From positions 5,337,100 to 5,401,099 of the forward strand of contig JAJHZJ010000399.1 of the NCBI GenBank assembly GCA_023548195.1: a DNA stretch of 64,000 bases, read 5' to 3'. The translations under genes were made by a program, and so were the position numbers. This stretch comes from Bettongia penicillata ogilbyi (taxonomy: Eukaryota; Chordata; Mammalia; Diprotodontia; Potoroidae). A model generated the notes under the pieces. The model did no database searches. It had not been told where the DNA came from and was given only the letters and a program-made list of their open reading frames with translations. Positions 1 through 11,088 of the stretch are shown here, one piece after another; the stretch's first letter is position 1, and every line of letters begins with the position of its first letter.

Positions 1-309
1 GAACTTAATGACCAAAGGGCTTGCCTGAGTTTTACTGAATGAGTTAGTAGAAAGAAGAAATAAAGACTTTGTGGACATTGTGCCTCAGCTATATCATAAA
101 TTTTCACTGAATGTTTAAGTATGAAATTCTAGGATTAATAATGCAATAGGTACCACATAAAAGAAAAGTCTTGATTATATCCTCCTCACCTAAGACACGA
201 AAGTGGGTTGGTCTTCTAATGATAATTTCCATCTAATCAAGACAGAGATTACTACCATCTATTCCCCAAATAATGGAACAGGGATCCAGTCTCATGAGAA
301 GCTGTTTAT
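1..309. other. Unassigned AT-rich sequence
   Basis: No coding frame, SINE box or LINE motif is recognisable here. It is ordinary AT-rich, CpG-poor intergenic sequence. Confidence 0.6.
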
Positions 310-430
310 AAAGCATAAAGAGAACTGGACTTAGAGTCGTCAGACTTTGATTTCATGTGTTCTTATATGACTAATTTAAGCTCTATGACTCTCCTTTTCC
401 TCATAGTAAAATAATAACAATAAGAATAGT
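310..430 (+). mobile_element. MIR-type SINE fragment
   Basis: The segment has the degraded order of a CORE-SINE: a 'gaactggacttagagtc' head, then a weak tRNA-like part, then a 'cctcatagtaaaat' CORE/tail part. It stops in an A/T-rich trinucleotide tract where an opposite-strand MIR begins. The assignment rests on this order only. Confidence 0.5.
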
Positions 431-443
431 AAATAATAATACA

Positions 444-641
444 ATTTTTACATAGCACTTTAAGGTTTACATTTGACCCATAAAACAACTCTGTGAACTA
501 GGTGCAATTACCATCTTAATTTTGAAGTTGTGGGAATGGCTGCTAAGGGAGGTTGACTTGCCCAGGACAACACAGCTAATAATTGTCTGATACTGCATTT
601 GAACTCAGGTATTCTGGCTCCCAAGCCAGTGCTCTAACTGA
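444..641 (-). mobile_element. MIR-type SINE, minus strand
   Basis: Reading on plus, it shows the reversed MIR order: 'tagcactttaaggttta', 'gacttgcccaggacaacaca', then 'tttgaactcaggtattct' (reversed B-box region). All three are hallmark MIR/CORE-SINE blocks. It is diverged but nearly complete. Confidence 0.8.
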
Positions 642-1192
642 CAAGGGAGTAGTACTACATAGCCATTATGCTAACTTCCAGCTGTAGTTCTCATGAGAGT
701 ACTCTTACACTGGGTAGGAGAAAATAACACAAAACCCAACCTTCATCTCCAATAATGATGTCAACGACTAATTGAGCATATACCATGCTTCCACAGAACA
801 TGCAGCTTAGGTTTAGATTCAAGCACTGATGAAGATTTGGTCAAGTGTGCAGTACATTGCTCTCAGCTGCAGGAATGCAGATGTTTCTGGAATAAACCAT
901 GAAGTTGCAGATTGTATTTACCCTGAGAATAAAAACAAAGATGCCTTACAAAGTCATGCTTTAAATTTCCATATGACATCTGGCCTGGAATTAATTTTGT
1001 TTCAGAAGTGTAGTCACATTTGTGATACTTAAGCTTAAAATACATAGCTTGAGGATGAAAGCTCTCAATTGTATATAACACTTGTCAGTCACTGAAACAT
1101 TTGCTTTCCCACTGTTATTTAGATATTGTTTCTACACAGAAGCACATTCGTATCAAAAAGAAACACTACACTCCATACCACACTCTCTCTCA
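642..1192. other. Unassigned unique sequence
   Basis: No repeat family or credible gene is visible. Open frames of about 70 codons lie on both strands of the same stretch (829-1032 plus, 863-1081 minus). They overlap each other and show no family signature, so they are treated as chance. Confidence 0.5.
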
Positions 1193-1340
1193 ACTATACA
1201 TATGTGTATATACATATATATGCACACATATGTATGTGTATATTTATAAATGTATGTATTATATATAGATATATGTGTGTATATGCATATCACACATATA
1301 CACACATATATAAACATATATAGTATGTATGTATATAATC
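1193..1340. repeat. TATG/TATA microsatellite
   Basis: Interrupted alternating pyrimidine/purine repeat built of tatg, tata and cata units. The 65-codon frame running through it is an artefact of the repeat. Confidence 0.9.
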
Positions 1341-1371
1341 ATCAAGAGACTAAAATGATGGGGTTCCAGCT

Positions 1372-1510
1372 TAGGGATCATCTAAGCCATTTTTCCTTTA
1401 ACTGATGAAGAATCTAAGGCCCAGAAAGTTCACTGACTAATTCATGAACACAAAGCTTATGGGTGACATATCCAGGACTAGAACTCAGGTCTTCCTAGTG
1501 AAAATCAAGT
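1372..1510 (-). mobile_element. MIR-type SINE fragment, minus strand
   Basis: Contains 'gaagaatctaaggcccagaa' and 'actagaactcaggtcttcct', the reversed CORE and B-box-side blocks of a MIR. The intervening part is diverged. Confidence 0.7.
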
Positions 1511-1756
1511 ATTTTATTCTGTTTCGTTTTTTTCTCCATTATGCCACAATGAATTTGACCTAGTTACAACACTAGTAGTTATCGATGGATAAAAATATGT
1601 TATTTTGGGATCATGTCCACTACCCCTCCTCCTTCAAAATTTGATTGAGATATAACTATCTGTGTGATAGAAAAAGTACAGATCCATGGGCCTAGTTTCC
1701 TTAATTCCTTTATTTGAGTGCAAGGTAGGGTTACAATAAATTGGAAGAAGTCTGTA

Positions 1757-1930
1757 CAGGGAGAACAGCAGACTCTAGAGGCAGAAGTGATGATTTTAAA
1801 CCTGCTTCTGAATCTTCTGCCTGTGTGGCCTTAGGCAAATTAATTTACCTGATGCAGGCTTCAGTTCTCCCATCTGGCCCAAGGGCAGGACTAGATGCCC
1901 TCTCAGCTCTAGATATAAGATAATAAATAT
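1757..1930 (+). mobile_element. MIR/THER-type SINE
   Basis: Contains 'ctgtgtggccttaggcaaat', 'cagttctcccatctggccca' and 'gactagatgccctctcagct', the forward blocks of a MIR/THER CORE-SINE. The 60-codon frame within is a shadow. Confidence 0.75.
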
Positions 1931-2549
1931 GCCTTGAATAATGTTTAATGGTGTAAATTTTACTTCTCCCATGCATTCTGATAAAAAATGAATAACTCAG
2001 TAAGCATTGCAAGAGTTATGATGGGTTTCCAATAGTTTGAGACTGAAACAGACCCTGAAACAAAATCAATATGCAGAAGAGTTTAATGTTATATGTTGCT
2101 AAGAGATATAGTGTAGTGTCTTTGAAGTTTTATTTAATGCATATTTTTCTGCTAGAAATGGTCATTTTGGGGGACCTACTCATGAATCAAATTCAATAAA
2201 TGTTCTATTCTAAATAATTATGGGCTGATTTGTCATGATTACTGTTAAATTTAACAATCATTTAAACACAAAGCAACTTAGAATAAGAAATGTAGTTCTT
2301 TACTTTTCAACAAAATTACTGGAATCTGAAAAATTTCATCAAAGACTGTAATGAGAGCAGGTAAGTAAGATGGAAGGCAATAAGAAATCAAGAACATCCT
2401 CTTTTTTTTAAACCAAGGTCCAAGGAACAGATGATAATAAGCAATCTGTTCACAAATTATATGTTTATTATTTTCCCAAATATAAAACTAAGTATACCTA
2501 AAAGTATCAACTATACAAGAATATGCTTTTACTTAGGTTACATCAAAGG
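1931..2549. other. Unassigned AT-rich sequence
   Basis: No gene or repeat family is recognised between the SINE and the inverted RTE segment. It forms the 5' flank of that insertion. Confidence 0.5.
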
Positions 2550-4045
2550 ACAAGCATACAACAACGAGGTCAGCACAATGGCTCTATAGACGTTTAGTTT
2601 GCTAGCCAGTCTAATACCTCTTCTCTCCCAAGCCTTTCTTCCGAGCCTCCCAAACACAGAGCTATCTCTGGCAATGCGTGCATCAACCTCATTGTCAATG
2701 CGTACAATCCCTGGAAAGTACAATACCAAGGTAAGTGAAATTATCCACAGCATTCAAAACTCCATTTGTTGTAACTGATGGTTGCATGTATGGATGGTGT
2801 GGTGGTGGCTGATGGAGCGCCTGTGTTATTTTAGTGATAATTATTAGGCCAAAGTTAACATAGGCAGCAGAGAATTCATCCATACTTCATTGCATCTCAG
2901 CTTCAGAGGCTGCACTGAGTGCACAATCATCTGCAAACAGAAAATCATGCACTAACACTCCCTCCACTTTGGTCTTGACTTGCAACCTTTTCAAATTAAA
3001 GAACTCACCATCAGTATGTTAATGCCATGTTCATCGTCATTGGAAGCATTTGTTAACATGGCTGAAAACATCATGCTAAAAAAGCATGGGAGCAAGCACA
3101 CAGCCCTGTTTCACTCCATTGGTGACTGGGAAGGCACAAGAGCATTGTCCATTATCCAGAATGCAGGCAAACATGCCATCATAAAATTGATGTATTGTAC
3201 ATATGAACTTCTCAAGGCATCCAGATTTTGACATAATTTTCCATAAGCCCTCATGACTAGCAGTGTCAAAGGCCTTAGTCAGATCTATAAACATTGTGTG
3301 CAGATCTCTGTTCTGCTCCTGGCATTTCTCCTAGAGTTGTTGGGCAGTAAACACCATATCAACTGTTCCTTGGCACTTTGTGAAGTCATGCTGACTCTCA
3401 GGTATATGGCCATCTTCCAGGTGAAGGATCAGCCTATTAAGGAGGACTCTAGCAAGAATTTTGCCAGCAATGACTAAGAGAGAGATCCCCCTGTGATTGT
3501 CACAGGACAATCTATTTCCTTTACCCTTATAGAGATGGACAATGGAGGCATCCTTGAACTCCTGGGGGATAACCTCCTCTTGCCATATAACCTGGAAAAT
3601 TTCAGTCAGCTTTTGTATGAGCAATGGTCCCCCTACCTTGTAAATCTCAGCTGAAATAAAATCAGCACTAGGTGCTGTGCCACATGAAAGGAGCCTAATG
3701 GCCCTCAAAACCTCTTCTTCAGTTGGAAGTTCAGCTAAGGAAGTATTGACTTCAACCTGAAGTAAAACGGACAATGGCCTCAGCATTGATGGATGATGGT
3801 CTGTTGAGAACACTATGGAAGTGTTCAGTCCATCTCTCTAGGATCCTGTCCTTATCACTAACCAACACGGCTCCATCAGCACTGAGTAAGTTGTCTTGCA
3901 CCATAGGTTTTTGGTCCATAAATAGCTTTCAAGGAGTCGTGAAAACACTTTGGATTGTTATTATCAGGAAAAAACTGAATTTCATCTGCCTTCTTACTGA
4001 GTCAGGAATCCTGCATCTCTCTAAGCTTTACTTGTACTTTGCTTA
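2550..4045 (-). mobile_element. RTE-type LINE, inverted 5' segment with reverse transcriptase remnants
   Basis: Read on the minus strand, this encodes a decayed reverse transcriptase of an RTE-like non-LTR retrotransposon. In order it shows the region upstream of the fingers (about 4040-3820), the KGKGN...DNHRGISLL..AGK block (about 3540-3440), motif A FIDLTKAFD (about 3290), motif B VKQGCVLAP (about 3085), and an intact FADD catalytic box (2926-2937). The sequence then runs to LLYAC near 2550, where it stops abruptly. Frames are broken by stops and frameshifts, so it is non-functional. The continuation of the same protein lies on the plus strand from about 4055, so this piece is inverted relative to the element's 3' end. 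The clade (RTE versus a close relative) is a motif-based call, not a search result. Confidence 0.85.
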
Positions 4046-4722
4046 TATTTATTATATGCTTGTGAAACATGGACAGTTTATCCATGTCATGCCAGGAAAC
4101 TGAATTGCTTCCATCTGAACTGTCTTAGGAAGATTCTGAGAATCACCTGACAGAATAAGGTACCAGACACTGAAGTCCTTGCTCGAACTGAACTGCCAAG
4201 TATTCAAACTATGCTTCAGAGAACACAACTCTGATGGGCTGGCCATGCTGTTTGAATGACAAATGTACACTTGCCAAAAAGATTATTTTGTGGAGAACTT
4301 GCATGGGGCAGGCGATCACATGGTGGCCAGAAAAAACGATGCAAGGACACTCTTAAGGTCTCTCGCTCTCATCAGTTACAACAACCTGCAGTAGTTTGCC
4401 ACTTCATATATGTGAACTTTGAATTTGACTGTGCAACATGGGAAACACTGGCACAGGACTGCTCAGCATAGCATACCCACATAAGAAAAGGTGCTATGCT
4501 CTTTGAGCAAAGCAGAATTGAGACAGCACAAACTAAATGCAATATGCTCCTATTTGGGATATGAACCCCAAATATTCAAATGGACTATCTCTGCCCAACC
4601 TGTGGTGGAGCATTGCAAGCACATATTGGTCTGATCAACCAGCCACAGTCGGAGACATTGAAATTTCACCTTACAATGGTGATGTCATTTTAGTCCTATT
4701 CAAAGATAAAGGACAACAACCA
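4046..4722 (+). mobile_element. RTE-type LINE, 3' segment
   Basis: On the plus strand the translation picks up where the inverted piece stops: YACETW (from about 4055), then an H-F-H-L-x-C-L-R-K-I-L-R-type block, a 'PDTEVLARTELPS' block, LPKRLF (about 4268), and a degenerate C-terminal zinc-finger-like C-P-T-C-G...IGL motif (4590-4635). It ends in a tail around 4676-4722 that matches the 3' end of a second, minus-strand copy at 27860. There are multiple stops and at least one frameshift near 4255. No gene function remains. Confidence 0.85.
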
Positions 4723-4844
4723 ATCAACCATCAAAGGACAAAGCAGAATGGCATCATCATTTCGGACAGTGTTTAGCATGGATTGAAAGTGTCAGAATCA
4801 TGAATTGGTTGTGGCACAGTATGATATTCTCATGATCATTGTGA
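4723..4844. other. Short unassigned spacer
   Basis: Sequence between the RTE 3' tail and the next SINE. No recognisable content apart from possible residual RTE tail. Confidence 0.4.
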
Positions 4845-5035
4845 TGCAATGAAAAGCCTGCTAGATTTCATATCAGAGGACCCAGATTCAAAATCTGGCT
4901 GTGAGTTTTACTAACTGATGATGCATGGACAAGTTACTTCACCACTATAGGACTCATTTCTTCCTTTAAAAATTAAAGGGATGAGAATGTACAACCTCTA
5001 GGACCCCTTGCATTTCTAAATCTATGATTACATGA
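4845..5035 (+). mobile_element. MIR-type SINE
   Basis: Forward CORE-SINE blocks are visible: 'cagaggacccagattcaaaa' (B-box region), 'ggacaagttacttcacc', and the tail 'acctctaggaccccttgcat'. Confidence 0.75.
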
Positions 5036-5339
5036 TCTTCCCATATCTTTGCCATTTTCATGGTACTTCAATGATGATACTCCATTAATATTCCAAGTAT
5101 TTGCTCCTCCTCTCTAAATTCTATTTACATTCTTCCCATTTCTATTAAAGTAAACAGATCAAAACTAAACACAATTTTCAGAAGATTCTGAATCCAGCCA
5201 AATGTAATAGGAGGATTAACTGATAACAGTCATATGCGACACGTTACTTTTATCAAGTCTAGCACTTGTGATTCTAGTGTTTTAGTGTAATAGCAAAGAC
5301 TTTTGTCTTTGCTTTGTCTTATTTTGCTTCCAATTCAGT
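5036..5339. other. Unassigned sequence
   Basis: AT-rich; nothing recognised. It contains a short quasi-palindrome, 'caaagacttttgtctttg', near 5295. Confidence 0.5.
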
Positions 5340-5440
5340 TAAAAGAAAACTTAATAAGCACTAACCCTGTAAAATATCATGCTAGACGTTGGGAAACAAG
5401 GTGAAAAAACACAGTCCTTGACCACCAGGAAATTGCCTCA
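5340..5440 (-). mobile_element. L2 3' end fragment, minus strand
   Basis: Resembles the reversed L2 3' terminus: 'cttaataagcactaaccctg', a 'catgctagacgttgggaaac' block, and 'cagtccttgacca'. Strongly diverged. Confidence 0.5.
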
Positions 5441-6083
5441 TTAAATCAGGAGGAATATGTCATGGACACACATAAGTATAGTAAAATTTGACTATGACAG
5501 GTACAAAGGACAAATAAAAACAAAGCATTTTGCAAACATTTCTGACCTAAAAGTGTTTCTTCATTGTTAAGAAGCATATTTAAATTTGTTTTGCTTTTAA
5601 CTTTAAAAACAATTCTGAATCTAACAATTACTAAAGTGAGCATTTCAAAATACAAAATAGACTAGAGAGGAACACACACACACGTATATGTATGTGTGTG
5701 TATAAAACAAAAAAATTTGTATCATGTGCAGCTTGTTACTCTTCTGTCCTCTATTCTCTCCTTTTTTTCCCTTTCTTTTTCCTTTGTTGTATACTGGATG
5801 TCCCTATTCAATCCAGACTGGAAGTTTAATGGCCATACCTCAGAAGATCAACCCCACTGCTAATTAATGAGAAAACAATGATAGCTTATTTTACAACCTG
5901 CACTAGTTTGCCACTTCTTAGGCAGTCTGGTAGTACTGGGGATGAGGTGGATGGGAGTCATATTAGCACAGACTTGTGATCAATTTTAGCCCTATTGCAG
6001 CTCAGAACTCCAATACTCAAAAGATCTATGAGCTTAAGTCTCTCTTTGTATCAGGGATTACAAGCATTCATCTACCTTTGACA
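5441..6083. other. Unassigned sequence with small simple repeats
   Basis: Holds a short CA/TG tract (about 5679-5702) and a T/C-rich tract (about 5757-5785). No gene is recognised; the 69-codon minus frame at 5446-5655 has no family features. Confidence 0.5.
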
Positions 6084-6152
6084 AGGAAAGAAAGACAGAA
6101 GGAAGAAAGAAAGGAATGAGGGAAAGAAGGAAGAGAAGGAACGAAGAAAAGC
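6084..6152 (+). repeat. Purine-rich (GAAA/GGAA) tract
   Basis: Imperfect gaaag/ggaag repeat on the plus strand, an ordinary low-complexity tract. Confidence 0.85.
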
Positions 6153-7544
6153 ATGTTAAATAAATATGCAGAGAAAACAAAGTAAATTCCCACATTGACA
6201 GTGTCAAAATGTATATTTCATTCTATACTTTAAGTCCATCTGTTCTCAGTCAAGAGAAGGATAGTAGAAAAGCATAGTTTGTTAACTGACTCAACTAGGA
6301 TAACTAAGCAATAGAATGAATGGGAATATTTGACAAAGCAAATTTGTCAGTGATAATCACCAGAGTGTCAATGTATAAGATTTCAATGATGCATAGATTT
6401 GAATACTCACTATGAAAAGCACTTAGCATTGCAGACATAAAATTACTTCAAAAGATCAAGCCTTTTAAATCTAGCCATCTTAGGCTGAGCAAACTTGGAC
6501 ATAATTTCAGCTCATGTGCAATTTTACTTTCTGCCTACTCACCAGTTTTTAAAAAAAAGTAAGGGAAAATGAGCTGAGCTATGATTTCACAAATTCTCAT
6601 AAGTAGTTCACACGTCTTGGAATTGGGATTTTTATCACTAAAATGAATTTGTGATATAATTTTAAACCTTTGGATAAAATTATATTTTAGTGCAGATATA
6701 ATTAAACATTTACTCATAATCTTAAGTGATTCCTTCTACTAATCAAATTGGCAAAATTCCTTTAGAAAATAAAAATGAACATTGAAATATTAAAGAAGGA
6801 AATGATAAAAATATTTAAAAAGTGAATATTATTTTTCTTCCATTCTTGATATTCATAAGTGAGCATGGACAAAGAGAAATGCAGAATAATGATGTTATAA
6901 TAAAAAATAATTTCTCAGGGTTCATAACATGTAAACAAACACACACAAAAAATAAAAAAAACCTTTTGTCATCACTTTCAATGCTCATTTCCATGTTTGT
7001 TTGTTTTTATATAGAATCAAATCTGTATAATCCTTTAAAAATGTCTATTATCTTATATAAGATTGGGAAAGGCCTAGAGGACCTTCACAGACAGTTATAT
7101 ATGGACTACACTTTGAGAGTCATTATCCTAGAGCAGTATTACCTAACTATTAAAATAGTTGAAAATAAAGGCAGATGCTGGTGCATTTTTATTGCTCTAT
7201 ACTAGCATTCTTTGTATTTCATTGTTATTTTATATCATGGGGCCTAAGGATCAGTTATAGATTCCAAACTTTGCATATCCATTTTTTGCTCTGAAACCTC
7301 AATAAAGCACCAGGAAATCAGAGGAAGCAAAAATATACTGTAATATAACCATCTTTCTTTGTAGACTCTCATGGGTCCTTGATATTATTGACCCATGAAA
7401 CTATAAATGAGATTTCTTGACTCATAGGGCAAATGAGGTTTGAACTCCCTGGCTCAGAAAACTATGCTGTGAAAATGAGCTAAAATTTAATTTTCAAATT
7501 AGATAAGAAACCCTTGGTATACCACATGACAGTTACTATACTAA
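6153..7544. other. Unassigned AT-rich sequence
   Basis: About 1.4 kb without a recognisable gene or repeat family. It contains a 127-codon plus frame at 6822-7205, but its composition (rich in I, L, K, N, Y) is what AT-rich random sequence gives and no motif is recognisable. Confidence 0.5.
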
Positions 7545-8100
7545 TGCATTTATCAACCAGTAAGCATTTCTTAAGAGCCTGCTATGTGTTAGATACTATG
7601 TTAGGTTTTGGGAATACAAGTACAAAGAATAAACCAATTCCTACTAAGAAGTTTGCATTAATGGGAAGATAAATACATATATAAATATATACAGTGTAAC
7701 TATAAATGGAACAAATGCAGACTAGTTAATGTAGCTATATCAATTAACTAAGTATAAGGTAGTTTGAGAGGGAGGATACTAGCATTTGGGGCATCAAAAA
7801 AGACATCATGGTGGTTGAAATAAAAAAGGATTCCTGTGAGGAAGGAAGAAGGACATGCATTCCAGGTATGTGGAATGACCTTTGTAAAATCATGAAGGCA
7901 GAAGATAAAGGGCAGTGTGTGAGGAACAGGAAGAAAGCAGATGTAGTTGAATAGAAGAGTCAGTGTGGGGACTAATGTCTAATGAATTTGCAGGACAGGT
8001 TGAGGCTAAGTGGTAATGGGTTTCAAAAGCTAAACAGAAGAGTTCATATGCTATTCTACTTTTTCACATTTGTTTTAATTTTGGGGGGGCATTTTCATGA
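7545..8100 (-). mobile_element. L2 LINE, 3' end (part 1 of 3)
   Basis: Reading on plus, this is the reverse complement of an L2 3' UTR: 'agcatttcttaagagcctgc', 'gctatgtgttagatact', 'gaagaaggacatgcattcca', then 'ggcagtgtgtgaggaacagg'. Together with 8236-8785 and 10205-10885 it forms one roughly 1.8 kb L2 copy interrupted by two later insertions. Confidence 0.8.
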
Positions 8101-8235
8101 CACAGTATAATAAAAAAGTTTATTTCACAGGAAGCTGCAATTATATTATTGCTATTCCTTTTAAATATACAATAAACTTATCATGTAAATTCATTTTTGT
8201 TCTTTTTTCTTCCCTTCCTCCTGACCCTAAAAACA
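8101..8235 (-). mobile_element. Short L1 3' UTR insertion in L2
   Basis: 'gctattccttttaaatatac' followed by a pyrimidine-rich tract (about 8197-8225) matches another L1 3' UTR segment at 33398-33475. It is inserted in the middle of the L2 on the minus strand and severely 5'-truncated. Confidence 0.65.
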
Positions 8236-8785
8236 AAGTCACATTGTCAGATCATCACTTAGAGAAACTTTAACTAGCACCCATGTCTCTGATGAGAGCA
8301 GTGGAAGATTCAAGAGGAGACTGTTGCAATATTGTAGGCAAGAGGTGATGAAGATCTGAGTTAAGATTGTGGATGAGTGGATGAGTATAAATGAGTGGAA
8401 AGAAAGGGTCAAAAGCAAGAGATGTTCTGGAGGTAGAAATGACAAATGTTTTGGCACTTGATTAAATATGTGGATTGAATAAAGTTAAAAAGTCCAGGAA
8501 AATGCAGAGTTTGCAAACCTGGGAAACAGGATGATAGTGTATTTGACAGCACTAGGGATGCTTGGAAGTGGGGTAAGTTTGGGGGGGAGGGCAGAGATAA
8601 ATTAAAGTTTTAGATATATTGAAATCTAAATGTCTCTGGCCCATCTAGTTTAAAGTATATCATAGGCAAATGGCAATGTGAAACAGAGGCTCAGGTAGAG
8701 GCTGGATAGATATACAGATCTATGAGTCATCTGAATAAAAGGGACTGTTTAAACATATAGAGGAAAGAGAGAACATGGCTTAGAA
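8236..8785 (-). mobile_element. L2 LINE, reverse transcriptase C-terminal region (part 2 of 3)
   Basis: The minus strand encodes the L2 post-RT region, including a recognisable Q-Y-C-N-S-L-L motif (consensus L-D-Y-C-N-S-L-L) near 8310-8330 inside a 72-codon frame (8239-8457). It continues upstream into sequence matching the region that encodes K-L-N-M-S-K-T-E in L2. Frames are interrupted, so it is a dead copy. Confidence 0.8.
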
Positions 8786-10195
8786 CAGTGTAATGGCAAT
8801 TTAAATGGAAAGATCTTTCCCATTCATTAATAGGTCCATGTGACCTGTTTAAAACACCTGGAAACCTAAGTCACCATGGATTATATTATGTGCAGAGCAT
8901 AGGCAGGAGCAGTGAAAGCTTACTATGGAGCCCGGGAGCAGATGTGGAAAACTGCCTGCATATCAACCCAACAGTATCAGAGAACTGTCTGTGTGTAGAC
9001 CTTGGAGAGATGAGTAGTGCATTAGGAGCAGACCCAGGCATAAGCTGGATGGGACTGGCTTCTGCTGGAAGAGGAGGAACCCAGGAACTCAGACTTCAGC
9101 CCCATGGCAAGGTAGGGACTACTCAGCAAGGCACTGACTGTGCTTTTTTTGTAGTATTCTCCTGGGATAATTTAGGACCCTGGGGGTGGAGTTGCCTATG
9201 GAGGGTGGAGGAAAGTGCCATGTATATCCAATGACCCCACCATGATGGTTTTGTTGCCCAGATACCACTCAGGACTTGGAAGGCGGAGTTGGGCGGGTAG
9301 AGCATTGTTAAGACTGAAACTTGGCTCATTAGAGTCTGTACCTGAGAGTGTCTGCAATGCAGTGTGGGGAGGACATACTCCCAAGAGGACTTTACTTGGA
9401 CATTTTGTTTTGGATTGAGGTAGGGGGAACTGGTTGCTCACTCCCCAAAAACTGACCCCTCAAAGAATGATGCTATGTGATACATTCCACAAATGTGAAG
9501 TTCATGATGTGCTTGTGGGAATTTTGCTGTATTTACTTAAGAAATATTAATGCCAGTTGCCCATAGAATGGATGAGAAAGATATTGGGGCATAATGTAAT
9601 GCTAATGGGAGTTAAAGATCTTCCCCCATCCCTTAATGGGCCTGCCCATTTAAGGGGAAGTGTGATTAAGGGAGATTTTTTTTGTTCTTGGAAAACCCAC
9701 ACCTTTTGTTAATTTCTAATGAGGCACTGGTTCTCAAGGGTTGTGATGCCCTCTGGCTCTGAAAAGTGTGTGTGTGTACTCTGAGGTGATGCTTTACTTT
9801 GGGGCTTACTCATTGGAAGTATTTATTTGGCCAGATGAGACTTTGGGCAGCCACTAAAGGGCCACATCCCCCCACGCCCCTCTGCTTTGGAAGCCCAAAT
9901 GTTGATGCTTCTTTCTCTGATAACTATGCATATATGTAATGAAGAGACAAGTTGAATCTGCCTGTTGATCTGTGATGGACGTGTTGTTTATAGTCAGACA
10001 GTTGGAAACCCTGTCTATTGGTTGATCTTTGTTTCTCTGTATTTTCTTTGAAGTTCAGGGTCTTGACTTTTTCCCCTGAACTAAGTGAATGATGTATGTG
10101 CTTGGCTAAAAATGTTGCTTTCCTCTTAGAAAAGCAGATCTAAGAACCTGTACAGCAGGCCATCTTGTGTATGTTGGGGTCCTTGCTGTTACTGA
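8786..10195. mobile_element. Unclassified 1.4 kb insertion in L2
   Basis: This block interrupts a collinear L2. Nine bases, 'tagaacagt', occur directly on both sides (8781-8789 and 10196-10204) and look like a target-site duplication. The ends are also weakly inverted: 'cagtgtaatggcaa' at the left against 'cagtaacagcaa' for the reverse complement of the right end. Base composition is less AT-rich than the surroundings. A 114-codon plus frame (8890-9234) has no recognisable domain. The size and lack of coding content fit a solo LTR or a non-autonomous DNA transposon. I recall similar sequence as a marsupial interspersed repeat but cannot name the family. Confidence 0.7.
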
Positions 10196-10204
10196 TAGAA
10201 CAGT
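10196..10204. other. Right copy of 9-bp direct repeat flanking the 1.4 kb insertion
   Basis: 'tagaacagt' here is identical to 8781-8789. L2 homology resumes immediately afterwards with 'taatgaggcatgatatggat'. Confidence 0.75.
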
Positions 10205-10885
10205 TAATGAGGCATGATATGGATGATGAGCTATGAAAGGAATCTAAGAAGTAGCAGTCACCCAGGTAGGGAGAGAATCAGCATATAGTTATGTCATGAA
10301 AATCCAGAGAAGAGAGAGTAACCAGGTCAACAGTGTAAAATACAGATGACTGGTTAAGAGGGAAAAGTGGAAAAAAGAACCTCATATTGGAAATTAAGAA
10401 ATCAACGGCCATTTTGGAGATAGTGATGATGAGAGTAATCAACTCATGGATGAGTTCAGAATTCAGATTTCCAAGGAAAGAGAAGGGAATGAGAGGAGAG
10501 GAACTGGATGCAGTGAATTAGAATATACTTTCAAGGTGATCGCCTAGAAAAGTAGGAGAGAAATTTTGAACAATATTATTTGAATAATAACAATAAAATG
10601 ATTTGTTGTTGCTCTTGCTTGTTTTTCTGTTTTAAATAATTGGGAGAAAGGCCTGTTTGAAGATCATATTGAAGCAACCAATACTTGCTAAGAGACTGAA
10701 GTCTGGAGAAAGTTAATTGAAGATGCAATCTGATGGAGAACAAACATGGGCATGGGAGCATGCAATTCCATACACAAAAAAGGTGACCTTGGCAAGGTGA
10801 AGACCCAATTTTACAAACAAGACTGGAGAAAAGGAAAGAGTTGGAGATGATGTCAAGGAATTTTTAGATGAAAAGAATAAAATAA
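10205..10885 (-). mobile_element. L2 LINE, upstream RT region (part 3 of 3)
   Basis: Reverse complement of the L2 RT core: blocks such as 'cccaggtagggagagaatca' and 'gaaaatccagagaagagaga' continue the L2 interrupted at 8785. Minus-strand frames are short and broken. Confidence 0.7.
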
Positions 10886-10889
10886 GAAG

Positions 10890-11088
10890 GAGCTCTTCTC
10901 AAATGTCCGAACTCTGTGACTCTGGGCAAGTCATTCAACCTGTGTTTGCTTTAATCCACTGTAAAAAGAAATGACAAATCAATCTAGTATCTTTGTGAAG
11001 AAAACCCCAGATAGAGTATTGCTGTACTGTGACCCTCAGGGGTCACAAATAGCCAGACATGACTGAACCATAGCAATATCTTCTCTAT
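10890..11088 (+). mobile_element. MAR-type tRNA-derived SINE, 5'-truncated
   Basis: Has 'gggcaagtcattcaacctgt', 'gaagaaaaccccagatagag' and 'gccagacatgactgaac', the middle and 3' tail blocks of the marsupial MAR-type SINE. The tRNA-like head is missing. Confidence 0.85.

Noticed and set aside
3253..4103. Plus-strand ORFs across the inverted RTE segment
   Set aside because: They are antisense shadows of the minus-strand reverse transcriptase.
6822..7205. 127-codon plus-strand ORF
   Set aside because: Composition is that of AT-rich random sequence; no motif, repeat or neighbour supports a gene.
8890..9234. 114-codon ORF in the 1.4 kb insertion
   Set aside because: No transposase, Gag or other family motif; the region is GC-richer, which lowers stop density and explains the length.
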